A stretch of 64,000 nt of DNA from Marinobacter salsuginis (GCF_009617755.1 NZ_BGZH01000003.1:434001-498000); one strand, 5' to 3'; positions 34,745 to 43,964 are shown, counted from the first letter of the stretch. Notes: a model not told the origin generated them from the sequence alone. Numbers and translations: made by a program.

Positions 34745-36532
34745 TTATGCGATTGTCAGCATTTCATCATCAGGAGAGACGGCATCACCGACCTTGATGA
34801 AGACTTCGCCGATAGTGCCGGCTTTCGGCGCGCGAACCTCGGTTTCCATTTTCATGGCCTCGAGGATAATCATCACATCGCCCTCTTCCACGGTGTCACC
34901 CGGTGAAACCAGGACCTTGAAGATGTTGCCACCCAGAGGCGCGACCACAGGCTCGCCTTCACCTGCTGCAGGTGCCGGAGCCGAAGAAGCAGCCGGTGCG
35001 GAAGCAGCACCGCCCTCACCCTGAATCTGGGTGATCTCACCACCTTCGGAAACGGCAACCACAAACTTCTTGCCGTTCACTTCAACGGTGTAGGTCTCGG
35101 GCCCTTCGGACTTCTTGGCCGGAGCTGCGCTTTCGGCGGTTGGAACCGGCTCGAACGCATCCGGGTTGTCACGGTTTTCCAGGAACTTCAGGCCAATCTG
35201 CGGGAACAGCGCGTAGGTCAGAACGTCGTCTTCGACATTTTCCGCCAGCTTGATGCCCTTCTCTTCGGCCAGCTTCTTGAGCTCGTCGGTCAGCTTGTCC
35301 ATTTCCGGCTCAAGCAGATCTGCCGGACGACAGGTCACAGGCTCTTTGCCATCCAGAACACGCTCTTGCAGTTCCTTGTTCATGGGCGCAGGTGCAGCAC
35401 CGTATTCGCCTTTAAGAATTGCAGAGGTTTCCTTGGAGATGGACTTGTAACGCTCGCCGGTCAGAACGTTCAGCACCGCCTGGGTACCGACGATCTGGGA
35501 AGTCGGGGTTACCAGCGGGATGTAGCCCAGGTCTTCACGAACCTTGGGAATCTCGTCCAGTACCTGGTCGAACTTGTCGCTGGCATTCTGCTCACGCAGC
35601 TGGTTTTCCATGTTGGTGAGCATGCCACCCGGTACCTGGGCAATCAGGATGCGGGAGTCGGTACCACGCAGGCTGCCTTCAAACTTGGCGTACTTCTTCC
35701 GTACCTGACGGAAGTAAGCGGCAATTTCTTCCAGCAGGTTCAGGTCCAGGCCGGTATCACGATCGGTACCCTCAAGAATCGCAACCACGGCTTCGGTGGG
35801 CGAGTGACCGTAGGTCATGCTCATGGAAGAAATCGCGGTATCCACGTTGTCGATACCGGCTTCCGCGGCCTTGATGGCGGTAGCGGTGGACATGCCGGTA
35901 GTGGCGTGGCACTGCATGTGAATCGGGATGTCCAGCTCTTTCTTCAGACGGCTGACCAGATCAAAGGCCACGTACGGCTTGAGAATGCCCGCCATGTCTT
36001 TGATCGCGATGGAGTCCGCACCCATGTCGGCGACTTCTTTCGCCAGCTCGACCCACATGTCGATGGTGTGAACCGGGCTGGTGGTGTAGGCAATGGTGCC
36101 CTGGGCGTGTTTGCCGGTCTTGCGAACAGCCTTGATGGCGCGATCCAGGTTACGGGGATCGTTCATCGCATCGAAAATACGGAACACGTCCACGCCATTC
36201 TCGGCGGCACGCTCACAGAAACGGTCAACCACATCATCCGCGTAATGACGGTAGCCCAGCAGATTCTGGCCGCGCAGAAGCATCTGCTGCTGGGTGTTGG
36301 GCATGGCTTTTTTCAGCTCGCGAATGCGCTCCCAGGGATCTTCGCCCAGGTAGCGGATGCAGGAATCAAAGGTAGCGCCGCCCCAGGACTCCAGGGACCA
36401 GAAACCGACCTTGTCGAGTTTCTCGGCAATAGGCAGCATGTCATCCAGCCGCATACGGGTGGCAAGCAGGGACTGGTGGGCGTCACGCAGGATAACGTCC
36501 GTAATCCCCAGCGGTTTCTTTGTGTCAGTCAT
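34745..36532 (-). CDS. oadA: Oxaloacetate decarboxylase alpha chain, biotin-containing
   Basis: 595 residues. The N-terminal carboxyltransferase TIM barrel (about 1-460) starts [18 protein letters not shown] and carries [13 protein letters not shown] flexible Ala/Pro linker follows ([15 protein letters not shown]), and the C-terminal biotinyl domain has the biotin lysine in EAMKMETEV, about Lys561. It transfers the carboxyl group of oxaloacetate to biotin, feeding the OadB pump and making pyruvate. The gene sits 41 bp after oadG. Length and architecture match the family, with nothing missing. Confidence 0.95.
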   Translation of the reverse strand: MTDTKKPLGITDVILRDAHQSLLATRMRLDDMLPIAEKLDKVGFWSLESWGGATFDSCIRYLGEDPWERIRELKKAMPNTQQQMLLRGQNLLGYRHYADDVVDRFCERAAENGVDVFRIFDAMNDPRNLDRAIKAVRKTGKHAQGTIAYTTSPVHTIDMWVELAKEVADMGADSIAIKDMAGILKPYVAFDLVSRLKKELDIPIHMQCHATTGMSTATAIKAAEAGIDNVDTAISSMSMTYGHSPTEAVVAILEGTDRDTGLDLNLLEEIAAYFRQVRKKYAKFEGSLRGTDSRILIAQVPGGMLTNMENQLREQNASDKFDQVLDEIPKVREDLGYIPLVTPTSQIVGTQAVLNVLTGERYKSISKETSAILKGEYGAAPAPMNKELQERVLDGKEPVTCRPADLLEPEMDKLTDELKKLAEEKGIKLAENVEDDVLTYALFPQIGLKFLENRDNPDAFEPVPTAESAAPAKKSEGPETYTVEVNGKKFVVAVSEGGEITQIQGEGGAASAPAASSAPAPAAGEGEPVVAPLGGNIFKVLVSPGDTVEEGDVMIILEAMKMETEVRAPKAGTIGEVFIKVGDAVSPDDEMLTIA

Positions 36533-36573
36533 CGTGTCAGCCTTCTGTTTAAAGGTTCTAGTCTTTTACCGGC

Positions 36574-36825
36574 TCACTTCTTGTGGCGCGACCGGAATTG
36601 TGCAATCGCCTTCTTGATGGCCTCGGCGGTGTCAGGGTCAACCGACGCGGGCGCCTTCGGCTTGGCACGTGGCGTTTTGGCCGGGGTTGCCGGCTCTGGC
36701 GGCGCAAACCGTCCTATAAGCTTGGACATGAGGAGTGTCGCGAATACCAGAATAATCAGGAACACGAACACAAACCCCATTCCGGCAATCATCAGATCGA
36801 CGGCTTGTGACATCAGGTCATTCAT
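36574..36825 (-). CDS. oadG: Oxaloacetate decarboxylase gamma chain
   Basis: An 83-residue protein with one N-terminal membrane helix (about residues 12-37, MIAGMGFVFVFLIILVFAT) and a Pro/Ala/Lys-rich linker to a helical C-terminus ending FRSRHKK. That is the OadG layout: it anchors the alpha chain to the membrane beta chain and assists carboxyl transfer. Sequence conservation in this family is low, so the call depends on the operon position before oadA and oadB. It is the first gene, with a palindrome about 60 bp upstream. Confidence 0.85.
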   Translation of the reverse strand: MNDLMSQAVDLMIAGMGFVFVFLIILVFATLLMSKLIGRFAPPEPATPAKTPRAKPKAPASVDPDTAEAIKKAIAQFRSRHKK

Positions 36826-36882
36826 ATCGAACAGCTACCTGTATTGATTTATGTTTCTCCCGAACTTTGCCCGGACTGACCA

Positions 36883-36900
36883 GTTAGACTAAGGTCTAAC
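36883..36900. promoter_or_regulatory. Palindrome upstream of oadGAB, candidate operator
   Basis: GTTAGAC-TAAG-GTCTAAC is a 7-bp perfect inverted repeat with a 4-bp spacer, 58 bp upstream of the oadG start. It lacks a T-run and is too short to be a terminator for either neighbour, so a dimeric repressor or activator site is the simplest reading. The regulator is not identified. Confidence 0.4.
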
Positions 36901-37048
36901 AGCCTTCCGCCACAATTCGGGGGGCAAAATCCTGCGTAATTTACCGTTTTCAGGGCCCTCGGGCAACCTGAATGCAAAAATCTATACGGGGTTTCCGAGC
37001 GTCGCGGCCCGAAAAGACACACATTTACCCAGACGAAGCAATTCTCAT

Positions 37049-38422
37049 TCAGGCATATCGGACGCGGATTTTACGGCCTTTTACCTTGCCGTTTTCAAGC
37101 CTGGACAACGCCTTGCCTGCCAGCGACTTTTCAACCGCCACAAAACACTGATGGTCGAACAGATCGATCTTCCCGACGGCCTTTCCGGGCAGACCGGCTT
37201 CACCAGTCAGGGCGCCCATTACATCCCCCGGACGAATCTTGTCCTTGCGGCCACCGGCAATGCACAGGGTTTTCATGGCGGGCGTAACGGGCTTCAGGGG
37301 CGTCGCCAGAAGGGCCTCGGTGTCTCCCCACTCCACGGCGCGCCCTCTCTCGGATTCGATACGACTGATCTTGTGGCCTTGGGCCGGTGTGCAGAAGGTG
37401 ACGGCATGGCCCTGCTCACCTGCCCGGCCGGTGCGCCCGATGCGATGAGTGTGAACCTCGGGATCCCGCGCAGGTTCAGCATTGATCACCAAAGGCAGAG
37501 ACTTGATATCAAGGCCTCGGGCGGCCACGTCGGTGGCTACCAGGATGGAACAACTCTGATTGCCAAAGCGCACCAGCACGCTGTCTCGATCCCTTTGTTC
37601 CAGATCCCCGTGCAAAGGCAGTGCGGAAAAGCCTCGCTCACCAAGCTCCTGCGCCAGTTCGTCGCACTGCTGCTTGGTGGTGCAAAAAACGATACAGGAC
37701 TCAGGCTGCCGCTCGGAAAGCAGCGCCACAATGGCATCCGATTTGGATTGCGGCGACACTTCGTAGAACAACTCTTTGATGTCCGGATTCTCTCCGGCTT
37801 CTTCAGCGCGAACATCTACCGGGCTCTTCTGATACTGCTTGCTCAGTTCTCGGATGGGCGCGGGCCAGGTCGCCGAAAACATCATGGTCTGGCGGGAGGA
37901 CGGCGTCTGGGAAAGAATATCTTCCATTGCCTCCTGAAAACCCATATCGAGCATGCGGTCTGCCTCATCAAGCACCACGGTTTTCAGCCGTGCCAACGAG
38001 AGAGTTTGCTTGCGCAAGTGGTCCTGGATCCGTCCCGGGGTTCCAACCACAATATGGGCGCCATGGCTAAGCGACCCGATCTGGGGGCCAATGGCCACAC
38101 CACCGCACAGAGTCAGCACCTTGATGTTATCCCGGGCCCGTGCCAGCTCACGGATCGCTTTGGCCACCTGATCCGCCAGCTCCCTGGTGGGGCATAACAC
38201 CAGCGCCTGCACCGCAAACAGCGGGGGATTGAGCTTCTCAACCAGGCTGATGCCAAAGGCCGCCGTTTTTCCGCTACCGGTTTTCGCCATGGCGATGATG
38301 TCTTTGCCGGCCAGCCCTGGCGCAAGCGCCTTCGCCTGAATCTCCGTGGGTTGAGCAAAACCCAATTGGTCGAGGTTCGAACGCATGGCCGACGACAGGC
38401 CAAAGTCATTAAAAGAAGACAT
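37049..38422 (-). CDS. dbpA: ATP-dependent RNA helicase DbpA
   Basis: 457 residues from the ATG at 38,422, the same length as E. coli DbpA; an upstream start at 38,749 would run through the divergent gene and is rejected. The protein is a DEAD-box helicase of 50S ribosome assembly. Motifs in order: Q motif (PTEIQ), AKTGSGKT (Walker A), PTRELA, VLDEADRMLDMGF, SAT, and HRIGRTGRAGEQG. The C-terminal 75 residues (IRPGDVMGALTGEAGL) are the DbpA RNA-binding domain that recognises helix 92 of 23S rRNA. It is divergent from the DUF2058 gene. Confidence 0.93.
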   Translation of the reverse strand: MSSFNDFGLSSAMRSNLDQLGFAQPTEIQAKALAPGLAGKDIIAMAKTGSGKTAAFGISLVEKLNPPLFAVQALVLCPTRELADQVAKAIRELARARDNIKVLTLCGGVAIGPQIGSLSHGAHIVVGTPGRIQDHLRKQTLSLARLKTVVLDEADRMLDMGFQEAMEDILSQTPSSRQTMMFSATWPAPIRELSKQYQKSPVDVRAEEAGENPDIKELFYEVSPQSKSDAIVALLSERQPESCIVFCTTKQQCDELAQELGERGFSALPLHGDLEQRDRDSVLVRFGNQSCSILVATDVAARGLDIKSLPLVINAEPARDPEVHTHRIGRTGRAGEQGHAVTFCTPAQGHKISRIESERGRAVEWGDTEALLATPLKPVTPAMKTLCIAGGRKDKIRPGDVMGALTGEAGLPGKAVGKIDLFDHQCFVAVEKSLAGKALSRLENGKVKGRKIRVRYA

Positions 38423-38528
38423 AGAAGAAAATCCCGGAATCAGCGGAAGCTGGTTATGAAGGCAATAATGAGGGCGTATACTAGGGCGGAATTGTACCAG
38501 AATCTGCAACGAAAGAACGGAGTGACTG

Positions 38529-39065
38529 ATGGCATCCCTGCAGGACCAACTGCTGAAAGCCGGCCTGGCCGACGAGAAAAAGGCCAAGGCTATTCGCAGC
38601 GAAAAACGCAAGAAGAGAAAACAACAACCCAAGGGTGCTGTCGAGGTAAACGAGGCCGAGGTCCGAGCACGCCAGGCCCGTGAGGAAAAAGCCGAACGGG
38701 ATCGCCAGCTCAACCTGGAGCGCCAGCGCGCCGCCGAGAAGAAAGCCATTCAGGCCCAGATCCGGCAGCTGGTAGAAACCAACCGACTGGACCGGAGCCG
38801 GGGCGAAACCTCCTACCAGTTCGTCCATGACAAGAAGATCAAGAAGCTCTTCGTAGACGACACGATGGTCGATCAGCTATCCCGCGGCCGCCTGGCGATC
38901 GTTTTCGTGAACGACAATTACGAGATTGTGGCGGAAGGCGTTGCGCGGAAGATCATGGAGCGGGATGAAAGCGCCGTTGTCGTTCTACATGACCGCAAGA
39001 AGGATGATGTAGGCGAAGACGACCCGTATGCAGGCTACGAAATTCCCGATGACCTGATGTGGTAA
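38529..39065 (+). CDS. DUF2058 family protein (YaiL-like)
   Basis: A 178-residue protein with a highly charged coiled-coil N-terminal half (ADEKKAKAIRSEKRKKRKQQ in part) and a compact C-terminal half (LAIVFVNDNYEIVAEGVARKI, then YAGYEIPDDLMW). This pattern and length match the DUF2058/YaiL family, often called nucleoprotein/polynucleotide-associated enzyme. The function is not established. A strong GGAGTG site lies just before the ATG. It is the first gene to the right of dbpA, divergent from it, and is followed by an 11-bp hairpin. Confidence 0.85.
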   Translation: MASLQDQLLKAGLADEKKAKAIRSEKRKKRKQQPKGAVEVNEAEVRARQAREEKAERDRQLNLERQRAAEKKAIQAQIRQLVETNRLDRSRGETSYQFVHDKKIKKLFVDDTMVDQLSRGRLAIVFVNDNYEIVAEGVARKIMERDESAVVVLHDRKKDDVGEDDPYAGYEIPDDLMW

Positions 39066-39074
39066 GCCGTTGAG

Positions 39075-39100
39075 CTGATTCTGATAGCCATCAGAATCAG
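39075..39100 (+). terminator. 11-bp stem-loop after the DUF2058 gene
   Basis: CTGATTCTGAT and ATCAGAATCAG pair perfectly around AGCC, 10 bp after the stop codon. There is no clear T-run, so it may be a processing or weak termination structure rather than a classic terminator. The rest of the 252-bp gap before the chemoreceptor shows no other obvious element. Confidence 0.4.
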
Positions 39101-39317
39101 CAACTCACCATTCCGTATCACGTTAAAGAACACCCGGTAATCATCTGTTACTGTAAAGTTCTGGAATACCCCGCCGTAAACCCTCTTAATATAAGTCAAA
39201 TAAAAGGCACCTTTACTCTTCCAGGCGTATCAAAAACACGTCTCCGGCCTGCGGTCGGACAGAGGCGCTATCGAAGTTGGGCCGGCCACTCTCACATCGT
39301 TCAGGGTTACAAACACA

Positions 39318-41174
39318 ATGCGTTTTTCAGAGTTGTTCAGCAACATGACCATCCGGACTCGACTCGCCGGAGGTTTTGCCATCCTCCTGGTTCTGACCAT
39401 TCTGGTCGGCCTGGTTGGCGACCGCGCACTGGAGAGCTACAGCCAACGATCGAATATTGTTGCCATGCTCGGGCAAGTAAATACCAATCTCACCGAAGCA
39501 CGGGTTGAAGAAAAGAACTTCTTGCTAACCGGTGAAAGCGAGGCTGTTGCAAGCACCCAGGCACAGGGCGATCGTGTTCTGGAACTGACCAAAGACATCA
39601 AACCATTACTTGCAGTACCCGAAGATATCGAAACACTGGGCCAGATTCAGGCTGATGTAAAAAACTACCAGCAACTGATGGGACAGGTTGAGACAAATAT
39701 TGGTGAGCGAGAGGCAGCGCTCGAGCGCCTTGAAACCAGCGCCCGCATCTTCGGCTCATCACTCAAGGCACACAGCTCTCTGTTTTTTGCCTCGGCCATT
39801 TTCGAGGATATGCGCCGCTCTGAACGCAAGTTCCTCATCGAACAGGACACTGCCAGCGTCAAGGCTTATCTCGAAGATGCAAAAAGAGTCCAGGGCCCGC
39901 TCAAATCGGCGGCGATCACCGCCGAGGAAAAAGACGAGATCAACAAGGCACTTGAGACTTATGTAAGCGAATTTCAAACGGTAGTGGATCTGACCAACGC
40001 GGGTGAGCAACTGTCCGATGACATGGTCAGCACGGCTCGCAGCGCCATCGAATCGGCAAACAACCTTCGGGCACTTCAGACCGAGAAAATGGAGGCTGAC
40101 CGCCTGCAGGCGTCCGGGTTGATTTTTGGCGCCACCGGCATTGCCGTGGTGCTGGGCATCCTGATGGCTTACCTGATCACTCGCGCGATCGTATCCCCCG
40201 TTAATCAGGCAGTGAACATTGCCTCCGAAGTTGCCTCTGGCAACCTGACCGTGGACATCAAGGCAAGCGGTACCAACGAGATCGGTCGGCTGATGGCCGC
40301 CCTGGCGACGATGGTAACCAGCCTCCGGGAATTGGTCAGGAGTATCGAATCAGGTGCATCAAACATCGCCGCCTCTGCAGAGGAGCTTTCAACCGTCACC
40401 AGCCAGACCAGCGACGGCATCAACCGCCAGAAGCAGGAAACCGACCAAGTTGCCACGGCCATGAACGAGATGACGGCGACCGTTGGCGAAATTGCCCGCA
40501 GCGCAGAGCAGGCCTTCTCAGTAGCAACCGATGCTGCCAGTCAGGCCAGCGATGGTGAACGAGAGGTACGGGAAACGGTTGATCAGGTGAACAGCCTGGC
40601 GCATGAAGTCAGCCAGAGCATGGAAACTATCCAGGGACTGCAGAAAGAAACCGCAAACATCGGAACCGTCCTGGATGTCATCAAATCGGTTGCTGAACAG
40701 ACCAATCTACTGGCCCTGAACGCTGCTATTGAAGCCGCCCGGGCTGGTGAGCAAGGTCGAGGCTTTGCCGTCGTAGCTGATGAGGTTCGTTCACTCGCCC
40801 AGCGGACCCAATCATCCGCCCAGGAAATCGAGACACTGGTAACCTCGCTTCAAAACAGTGCCGGCGATTCGGTTTCTGCCATGGAGTCCAGCACCACCAT
40901 GGCCTCGAACACCCTGGAGCGTGCCACGGCAACCGGGGCGACCATTGAGCGCATTGCCCGTGCCGTGGAGGACATCAAACAGTACAACAGCCAGATCGCC
41001 ACAGCCTCCGAGCAGCAGACGTCGGTGGCTGAGGAGATCAATCAGAACATCACCAGCATCCGCGACGTTACCGATCAGTCTGCGGCTTCATCGAACCAGA
41101 CAGCCAGCTCCAGCAGCGAGCTGGCCAGGCTCGGCAGCGACCTGCAGAACCTGGTTTCCCGATTCCGGCTGTAG
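39318..41174 (+). CDS. Methyl-accepting chemotaxis protein (618 aa)
   Basis: An inner-membrane chemoreceptor. It has a first membrane helix near residues 13-32 and a helical periplasmic sensor of about 235 residues. The sensor carries two related patches ([13 protein letters not shown] and [13 protein letters not shown]), suggesting a helical bimodular (HBM-like) fold. The second membrane helix is near 265-285 ([20 protein letters not shown]), followed by a HAMP linker and the long cytoplasmic coil. The invariant tip is [20 protein letters not shown]. No C-terminal CheR-binding pentapeptide is seen. HBM sensors often detect organic acids, but the ligand here is unknown. It stands alone, with its own terminator. 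Confidence 0.9.
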   Translation: MRFSELFSNMTIRTRLAGGFAILLVLTILVGLVGDRALESYSQRSNIVAMLGQVNTNLTEARVEEKNFLLTGESEAVASTQAQGDRVLELTKDIKPLLAVPEDIETLGQIQADVKNYQQLMGQVETNIGEREAALERLETSARIFGSSLKAHSSLFFASAIFEDMRRSERKFLIEQDTASVKAYLEDAKRVQGPLKSAAITAEEKDEINKALETYVSEFQTVVDLTNAGEQLSDDMVSTARSAIESANNLRALQTEKMEADRLQASGLIFGATGIAVVLGILMAYLITRAIVSPVNQAVNIASEVASGNLTVDIKASGTNEIGRLMAALATMVTSLRELVRSIESGASNIAASAEELSTVTSQTSDGINRQKQETDQVATAMNEMTATVGEIARSAEQAFSVATDAASQASDGEREVRETVDQVNSLAHEVSQSMETIQGLQKETANIGTVLDVIKSVAEQTNLLALNAAIEAARAGEQGRGFAVVADEVRSLAQRTQSSAQEIETLVTSLQNSAGDSVSAMESSTTMASNTLERATATGATIERIARAVEDIKQYNSQIATASEQQTSVAEEINQNITSIRDVTDQSAASSNQTASSSSELARLGSDLQNLVSRFRL

Positions 41175-41187
41175 GCTCATAAAAACC

Positions 41188-41232
41188 AAAAAGGGGCAGC
41201 TAACACATCCTGGTTGCCTGCCCCCTTTCCTT
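41188..41232. terminator. Terminator between the chemoreceptor and the 63-aa ORF
   Basis: AAAGGGGCAG (41,190-41,199) pairs with CTGCCCCCTTT (41,218-41,228), with one bulged C and an 18-base loop. The stem ends in A/T-rich arms on both sides, so it can act for the + strand chemoreceptor and for the minus-strand small gene. Confidence 0.65.
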
Positions 41233-41248
41233 ATTGAATTGACCGGTA

Positions 41249-41440
41249 TCAGTGAAGCTGGTGCCGCTCAAATATCTCCAGAATTTCCCTTTCGGTCTCC
41301 GCAGGCACACTGACTTTCACAACCTTGGCTTCCTCGTCGATGAAAATGTTGTCACGGGGAATACCGGTTGCAATTAGATCGTCCCAGGTGTTCTTGGCCT
41401 GGTCATGATCCCTGTAGCTACCATTGAGTGTCTTGTTCAT
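41249..41440 (-). CDS. Small hypothetical acidic protein (63 aa)
   Basis: A 63-residue soluble protein: NKTLNGSYRDHDQAKNTWDD followed by LIATGIPRDNIFIDEEAKVV and a C-terminal EREILEIFERHQLH helix. The beta-alpha-beta-alpha pattern with GIPRDNIFID resembles the YflT/general-stress-protein 17M type of small domain, but I would not assign it. A strong AGGAGG site lies just upstream of the ATG, supporting real translation. It converges on the chemoreceptor and shares its terminator. Confidence 0.6.
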   Translation of the reverse strand: MNKTLNGSYRDHDQAKNTWDDLIATGIPRDNIFIDEEAKVVKVSVPAETEREILEIFERHQLH

Positions 41441-41544
41441 GGTTAGACCTCCTTCCTGAAATCAAATTTCCCTGCACTCTTAAGATTAGGTTCGAGAAGG
41501 ATGGTTGAGCAAATATTGATCAACCTGAAATTGATCGGGGACAA

Positions 41545-41575
41545 AATAAAAAACCCCGCACAAGGCGGGGTTCTT
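41545..41575 (-). terminator. Terminator of the tRNA operon
   Basis: AACCCCGC (41,552-41,559) and GCGGGGTT (41,565-41,572) form an 8-bp stem around a 5-base loop, followed on the minus strand by TTTTTTATTTTG. It lies downstream of the Ser-Arg-Arg tRNA genes on that strand. The interval 41,441-41,776 otherwise holds only the structured element described at 41,584-41,716. Confidence 0.8.
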
Positions 41576-41583
41576 TATTTATA

Positions 41584-41716
41584 TGGCGCGGCTGGGAGGA
41601 TTATTCGGGGCCTTTGGCCCTCACCCCTTTGGGGTCGCCGTCGCTTTGCTCCGGCGTTCCTCAACCCACTGCGTGGGTTTCGGTCGAACCTCTTATCGGT
41701 TCAAATCCTCCCAGCT
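41584..41716 (-). ncRNA. Structured element ending in a copy of the tRNA-Arg 3' end
   Basis: On the minus strand this 133-nt stretch begins AGCTGGGAGGATT and ends AATCCTCCCAGCCGCGCCA. Its last 19 nt are identical to the 3' end, with CCA, of the two tRNA-Arg genes upstream. The two ends (41,591-41,602 and 41,704-41,715) pair as a perfect 12-bp stem. Inside are four further hairpins: AACCCAC/GTGGGTT, GCCG/CGGC, ACCCC/GGGGT and GGGCC/GGCCC. It lacks D-arm and anticodon-arm sequences, so it is not a tRNA. It lies between tRNA-Arg and the operon terminator and should be in the same transcript. Overlapping short ORFs look spurious. Confidence 0.5.
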
Positions 41717-41776
41717 ATACAAAGCAAAACGCCCCAGCCTGTGGGATGCACAAACTGAGGCGTCTTGATCTTAAGA

Positions 41777-41853
41777 TGGCGCGGCTGGGAGGATTCGAAC
41801 CTCCGACCGCCTGGTTCGTAGCCAGGTACTCTATCCAGCTGAGCTACAGCCGC
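41777..41853 (-). tRNA. tRNA-Arg(ACG)
   Basis: A 77-nt gene with complete cloverleaf: acceptor GCGGCTG/CAGCCGC, D-arm, anticodon stem CCTGG/CCAGG with loop CTACGAA (anticodon ACG, whose first A is normally edited to inosine), T-arm GGAGG-TTCGAAT-CCTCC, and an encoded CCA. It is identical to the second copy upstream. Confidence 0.97.
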
Positions 41854-41878
41854 TTAAAACTTGTGGCAGGTTGATCGA

Positions 41879-41955
41879 TGGCGCGGCTGGGAGGATTCGA
41901 ACCTCCGACCGCCTGGTTCGTAGCCAGGTACTCTATCCAGCTGAGCTACAGCCGC
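41879..41955 (-). tRNA. tRNA-Arg(ACG), second identical copy
   Basis: A 77-nt gene, identical in sequence to the copy at 41,777-41,853, with anticodon ACG and encoded CCA. The two copies are 25 bp apart and in the same orientation, which suggests tandem duplication within the tRNA operon. Confidence 0.97.
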
Positions 41956-42016
41956 ACATTGATCACTTGCTCTGGTTGAATGCTACCTCAACCTGTCTCG
42001 CTTTTCCCGAAAGGAA

Positions 42017-42108
<92 letters not shown>

Positions 42109-42123
42109 TTGAGAACGGGGCGT

Positions 42124-42129
42124 ATACTA
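42124..42129 (-). promoter_or_regulatory. Likely -10 box of the tRNA operon
   Basis: TAGTAT on the minus strand, 15 nt before the tRNA-Ser 5' end, followed by a GC-rich discriminator (GCCCC) as usual for stringently controlled stable-RNA promoters. No strong -35 box is seen. Confidence 0.4.
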
Positions 42130-42192
42130 CCATAATTTTTCTGTTTTCATAGGGTTGACACGAGATTTTTCGGACTCGTTTCAGCCCACCAT

Positions 42193-42227
42193 CAAAAAAG
42201 CCGTTCAGGTTTCCCATGAACGGCTTT
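42193..42227 (-). terminator. Terminator of csrA
   Basis: AAGCCGTTCA (minus strand, from 42,226) pairs with TGAACGGCTT (to 42,198) around a 9-base loop and is followed by a T-run and GATGG. It begins 8 bp after the csrA stop. Confidence 0.88.
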
Positions 42228-42234
42228 CTGTCTC

Positions 42235-42432
42235 TCAGCTGTTGCCGGGTTCCGGCTCTTCAGAGCCTTTTTCCGACTGAATACGCTGGTAGATTTCTTC
42301 ACGGTGTACCGCGACTTCTTTCGGGGCATTAACGCCAATGCGTACCTGATTGCCCTTTACACCCAGGACGGTGACGGTGATATCGTCGCCGACCATCAGG
42401 GTTTCGCCCACACGGCGAGTCAAAATCAACAT
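42235..42432 (-). CDS. csrA: Carbon storage regulator CsrA (RsmA)
   Basis: A 65-residue RNA-binding translational regulator. The N-terminus [20 protein letters not shown] and the central [23 protein letters not shown] are essentially the conserved CsrA core; Leu4 and Arg44 of the RNA-binding surface are present. It dimerises and binds GGA motifs near start codons, controlling carbon use, motility and biofilm. It lies between lysC and the tRNA operon as in many gammaproteobacteria. Its own leader carries four GGA motifs, suggesting autoregulation. Confidence 0.96.
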   Translation of the reverse strand: MLILTRRVGETLMVGDDITVTVLGVKGNQVRIGVNAPKEVAVHREEIYQRIQSEKGSEEPEPGNS

Positions 42433-42470
42433 ATCCCTTACTCCCTATCCAGAGCTACCTGTTCCGATAA
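42433..42470 (-). promoter_or_regulatory. csrA leader with four GGA motifs
   Basis: In the 35 bases before the csrA ATG the mRNA carries four GGA triplets (at 42,434-42,436, 42,442-42,444, 42,448-42,450 and 42,463-42,465), two of them in or next to the ribosome binding site. CsrA binds such motifs and represses its own translation in E. coli, so autoregulation is likely here. Confidence 0.45.
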
Positions 42471-42620
42471 ATGGTTTTTGATCTATTTATTGCTTTTATA
42501 GTGGGATCACTTACTGATCTGTAGACGCACATTCCCTTATACGGTTCACGTTTGTCATAGGCTCAGCATATGATGCCCTTTTTTCAGAGGCTCCGCAGAC
42601 CGACCTTTTATCTGCGTTTT

Positions 42621-43859
42621 TCAGGCCTCGTCTGATACCGCGGGCTTGTCCAGCTCAAATGCACTGTGAAGCGCACGAACGGCAAGCTCAAGGTATTTCT
42701 CATCGATCACCACGGAAATCTTGATTTCTGATGTGGAGATCATCTGGATGTTGATGCCCTCATTGGACAGCGCTTCAAACATCTGGGTTGCCACGCCAGC
42801 GTGGGAACGCATTCCAACACCCACGATGCTGACCTTGGCAATCTTGCTGTCGCCAGCCACTTCACGGGCGCCCAGTTCGTCAGCCACACGCTGAAGCACT
42901 TCTTTCGCACGCTTGAAATCATTGCGGTGAACGGTGAACGTGAAGGCTGTGCGGTTATCCTCACCCACGTTCTGCACGATCATATCCACTTCGATATTGG
43001 CGTCGCTCACCGGCTTCAGAATGCGCAGCGCGCTGCCCGGGGTATCCGGTACGCCGGCAATGGTCAGTTTGGCTTCATCACGGTTAAAAGCGATGCCGGA
43101 AACAACCGGTTGTTCCATGGCGTTTTCATCCTCAAGAGTAATCAGGGTGCCTTCGCCTTCCTGGAAGCTGGAAAGTACCCTTAATGGAACGTTGTATTTA
43201 CCTGCAAATTCTACTGAACGGATCTGGAGCACTTTCGAGCCCAGGCTGGCCATCTCGAGCATTTCCTCGAACGTGATCCGCTCAAGCCTGCGCGCGGTAT
43301 CGACAACCCTCGGATCGGTCGTGTAGACACCGTCAACGTCGGTATAGATCTGGCATTCGTCTGCCCTGAGCGCCGCCGCCAGCGCTACCGCTGTAGTATC
43401 AGACCCGCCGCGGCCCAGAGTGGTGATATTTCCGCTCTCGTCGATGCCCTGGAACCCGGCGACCACCACCACTCGGCCGGCATCCAGATCTTCGCGCATG
43501 CGTTGTTCGTCGATCTGTTTGATCCGAGCCTTGGTGTGACTGCTATCAGTCAGGATGCGTACCTGTGAGCCGGTGTAGGAGCGCGCTTCACAGCCGCGTT
43601 TCTGCAACGCCATGGACAGGAGCGCAATCGTTACCTGCTCACCGGTGGAGACCAACACATCCATTTCACGGGGCGTCGGCTCCTCCATGATGTCGTTCGC
43701 CAGGGCGATCAACCGGTTGGTTTCGCCACTCATGGCGGAAACCACGACAACGACATCATGACCTTCCTTGCGGAAACGGCACACCTTGTCGGCTACCGCT
43801 TGAATACGTTCGGTTGTTCCAACCGATGTGCCACCAAATTTCTGAACCAACAGAGCCAT
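42621..43859 (-). CDS. lysC: Aspartate kinase (monofunctional)
   Basis: A 412-residue enzyme that phosphorylates aspartate in the first step to lysine, methionine and threonine. It opens with the family signature [10 protein letters not shown], followed by [16 protein letters not shown] near residue 155 and two C-terminal ACT domains (about 265-340 and 345-405) for feedback control. In related proteobacteria an internal start yields a separate beta subunit made of the ACT half; Met near 250 (MEQPVVSG) could serve, unproven. It is 105 bp downstream of alaS, with a terminator-like hairpin between. Confidence 0.95.
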   Translation of the reverse strand: MALLVQKFGGTSVGTTERIQAVADKVCRFRKEGHDVVVVVSAMSGETNRLIALANDIMEEPTPREMDVLVSTGEQVTIALLSMALQKRGCEARSYTGSQVRILTDSSHTKARIKQIDEQRMREDLDAGRVVVVAGFQGIDESGNITTLGRGGSDTTAVALAAALRADECQIYTDVDGVYTTDPRVVDTARRLERITFEEMLEMASLGSKVLQIRSVEFAGKYNVPLRVLSSFQEGEGTLITLEDENAMEQPVVSGIAFNRDEAKLTIAGVPDTPGSALRILKPVSDANIEVDMIVQNVGEDNRTAFTFTVHRNDFKRAKEVLQRVADELGAREVAGDSKIAKVSIVGVGMRSHAGVATQMFEALSNEGINIQMISTSEIKISVVIDEKYLELAVRALHSAFELDKPAVSDEA

Positions 43860-43909
43860 TATTTTCCCAATATCCGAAACGGGGACTCACAGCGGAGTAA
43901 CGCTCCGCC

Positions 43910-43950
43910 AATTAAAACAAACGGGCGGGATTATAAACCCCAGCCCGCCC
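43910..43950 (-). terminator. Probable terminator between alaS and lysC
   Basis: On the minus strand GGGCGGG (43,944-43,950) pairs with CCCGCCC (43,923-43,929) across a 14-base loop and is followed by GTTTGTTTTAATT. A second small hairpin (GCGGAG/CTCCGC, 43,892-43,908) lies nearer lysC. Termination may be partial. Confidence 0.45.
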
Positions 43951-43964
43951 ACAAAAACAGTTGC

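Noticed and set aside
36865..36890. FadR-like AACTGGTCAG stretch near the oadG promoter
   Set aside because: Only one half matches the known site and the second half diverges; the adjacent perfect palindrome is a better candidate.
41583..41768. Small + strand peptides across the tRNA-end element
   Set aside because: They overlap the paired stem-loops and the tRNA-Arg 3' copy. The structure explains the sequence better than coding.
43860..43964. Lysine riboswitch before lysC
   Set aside because: The gap of 105 bp is too short and shows only simple hairpins, without the conserved lysine-riboswitch core.
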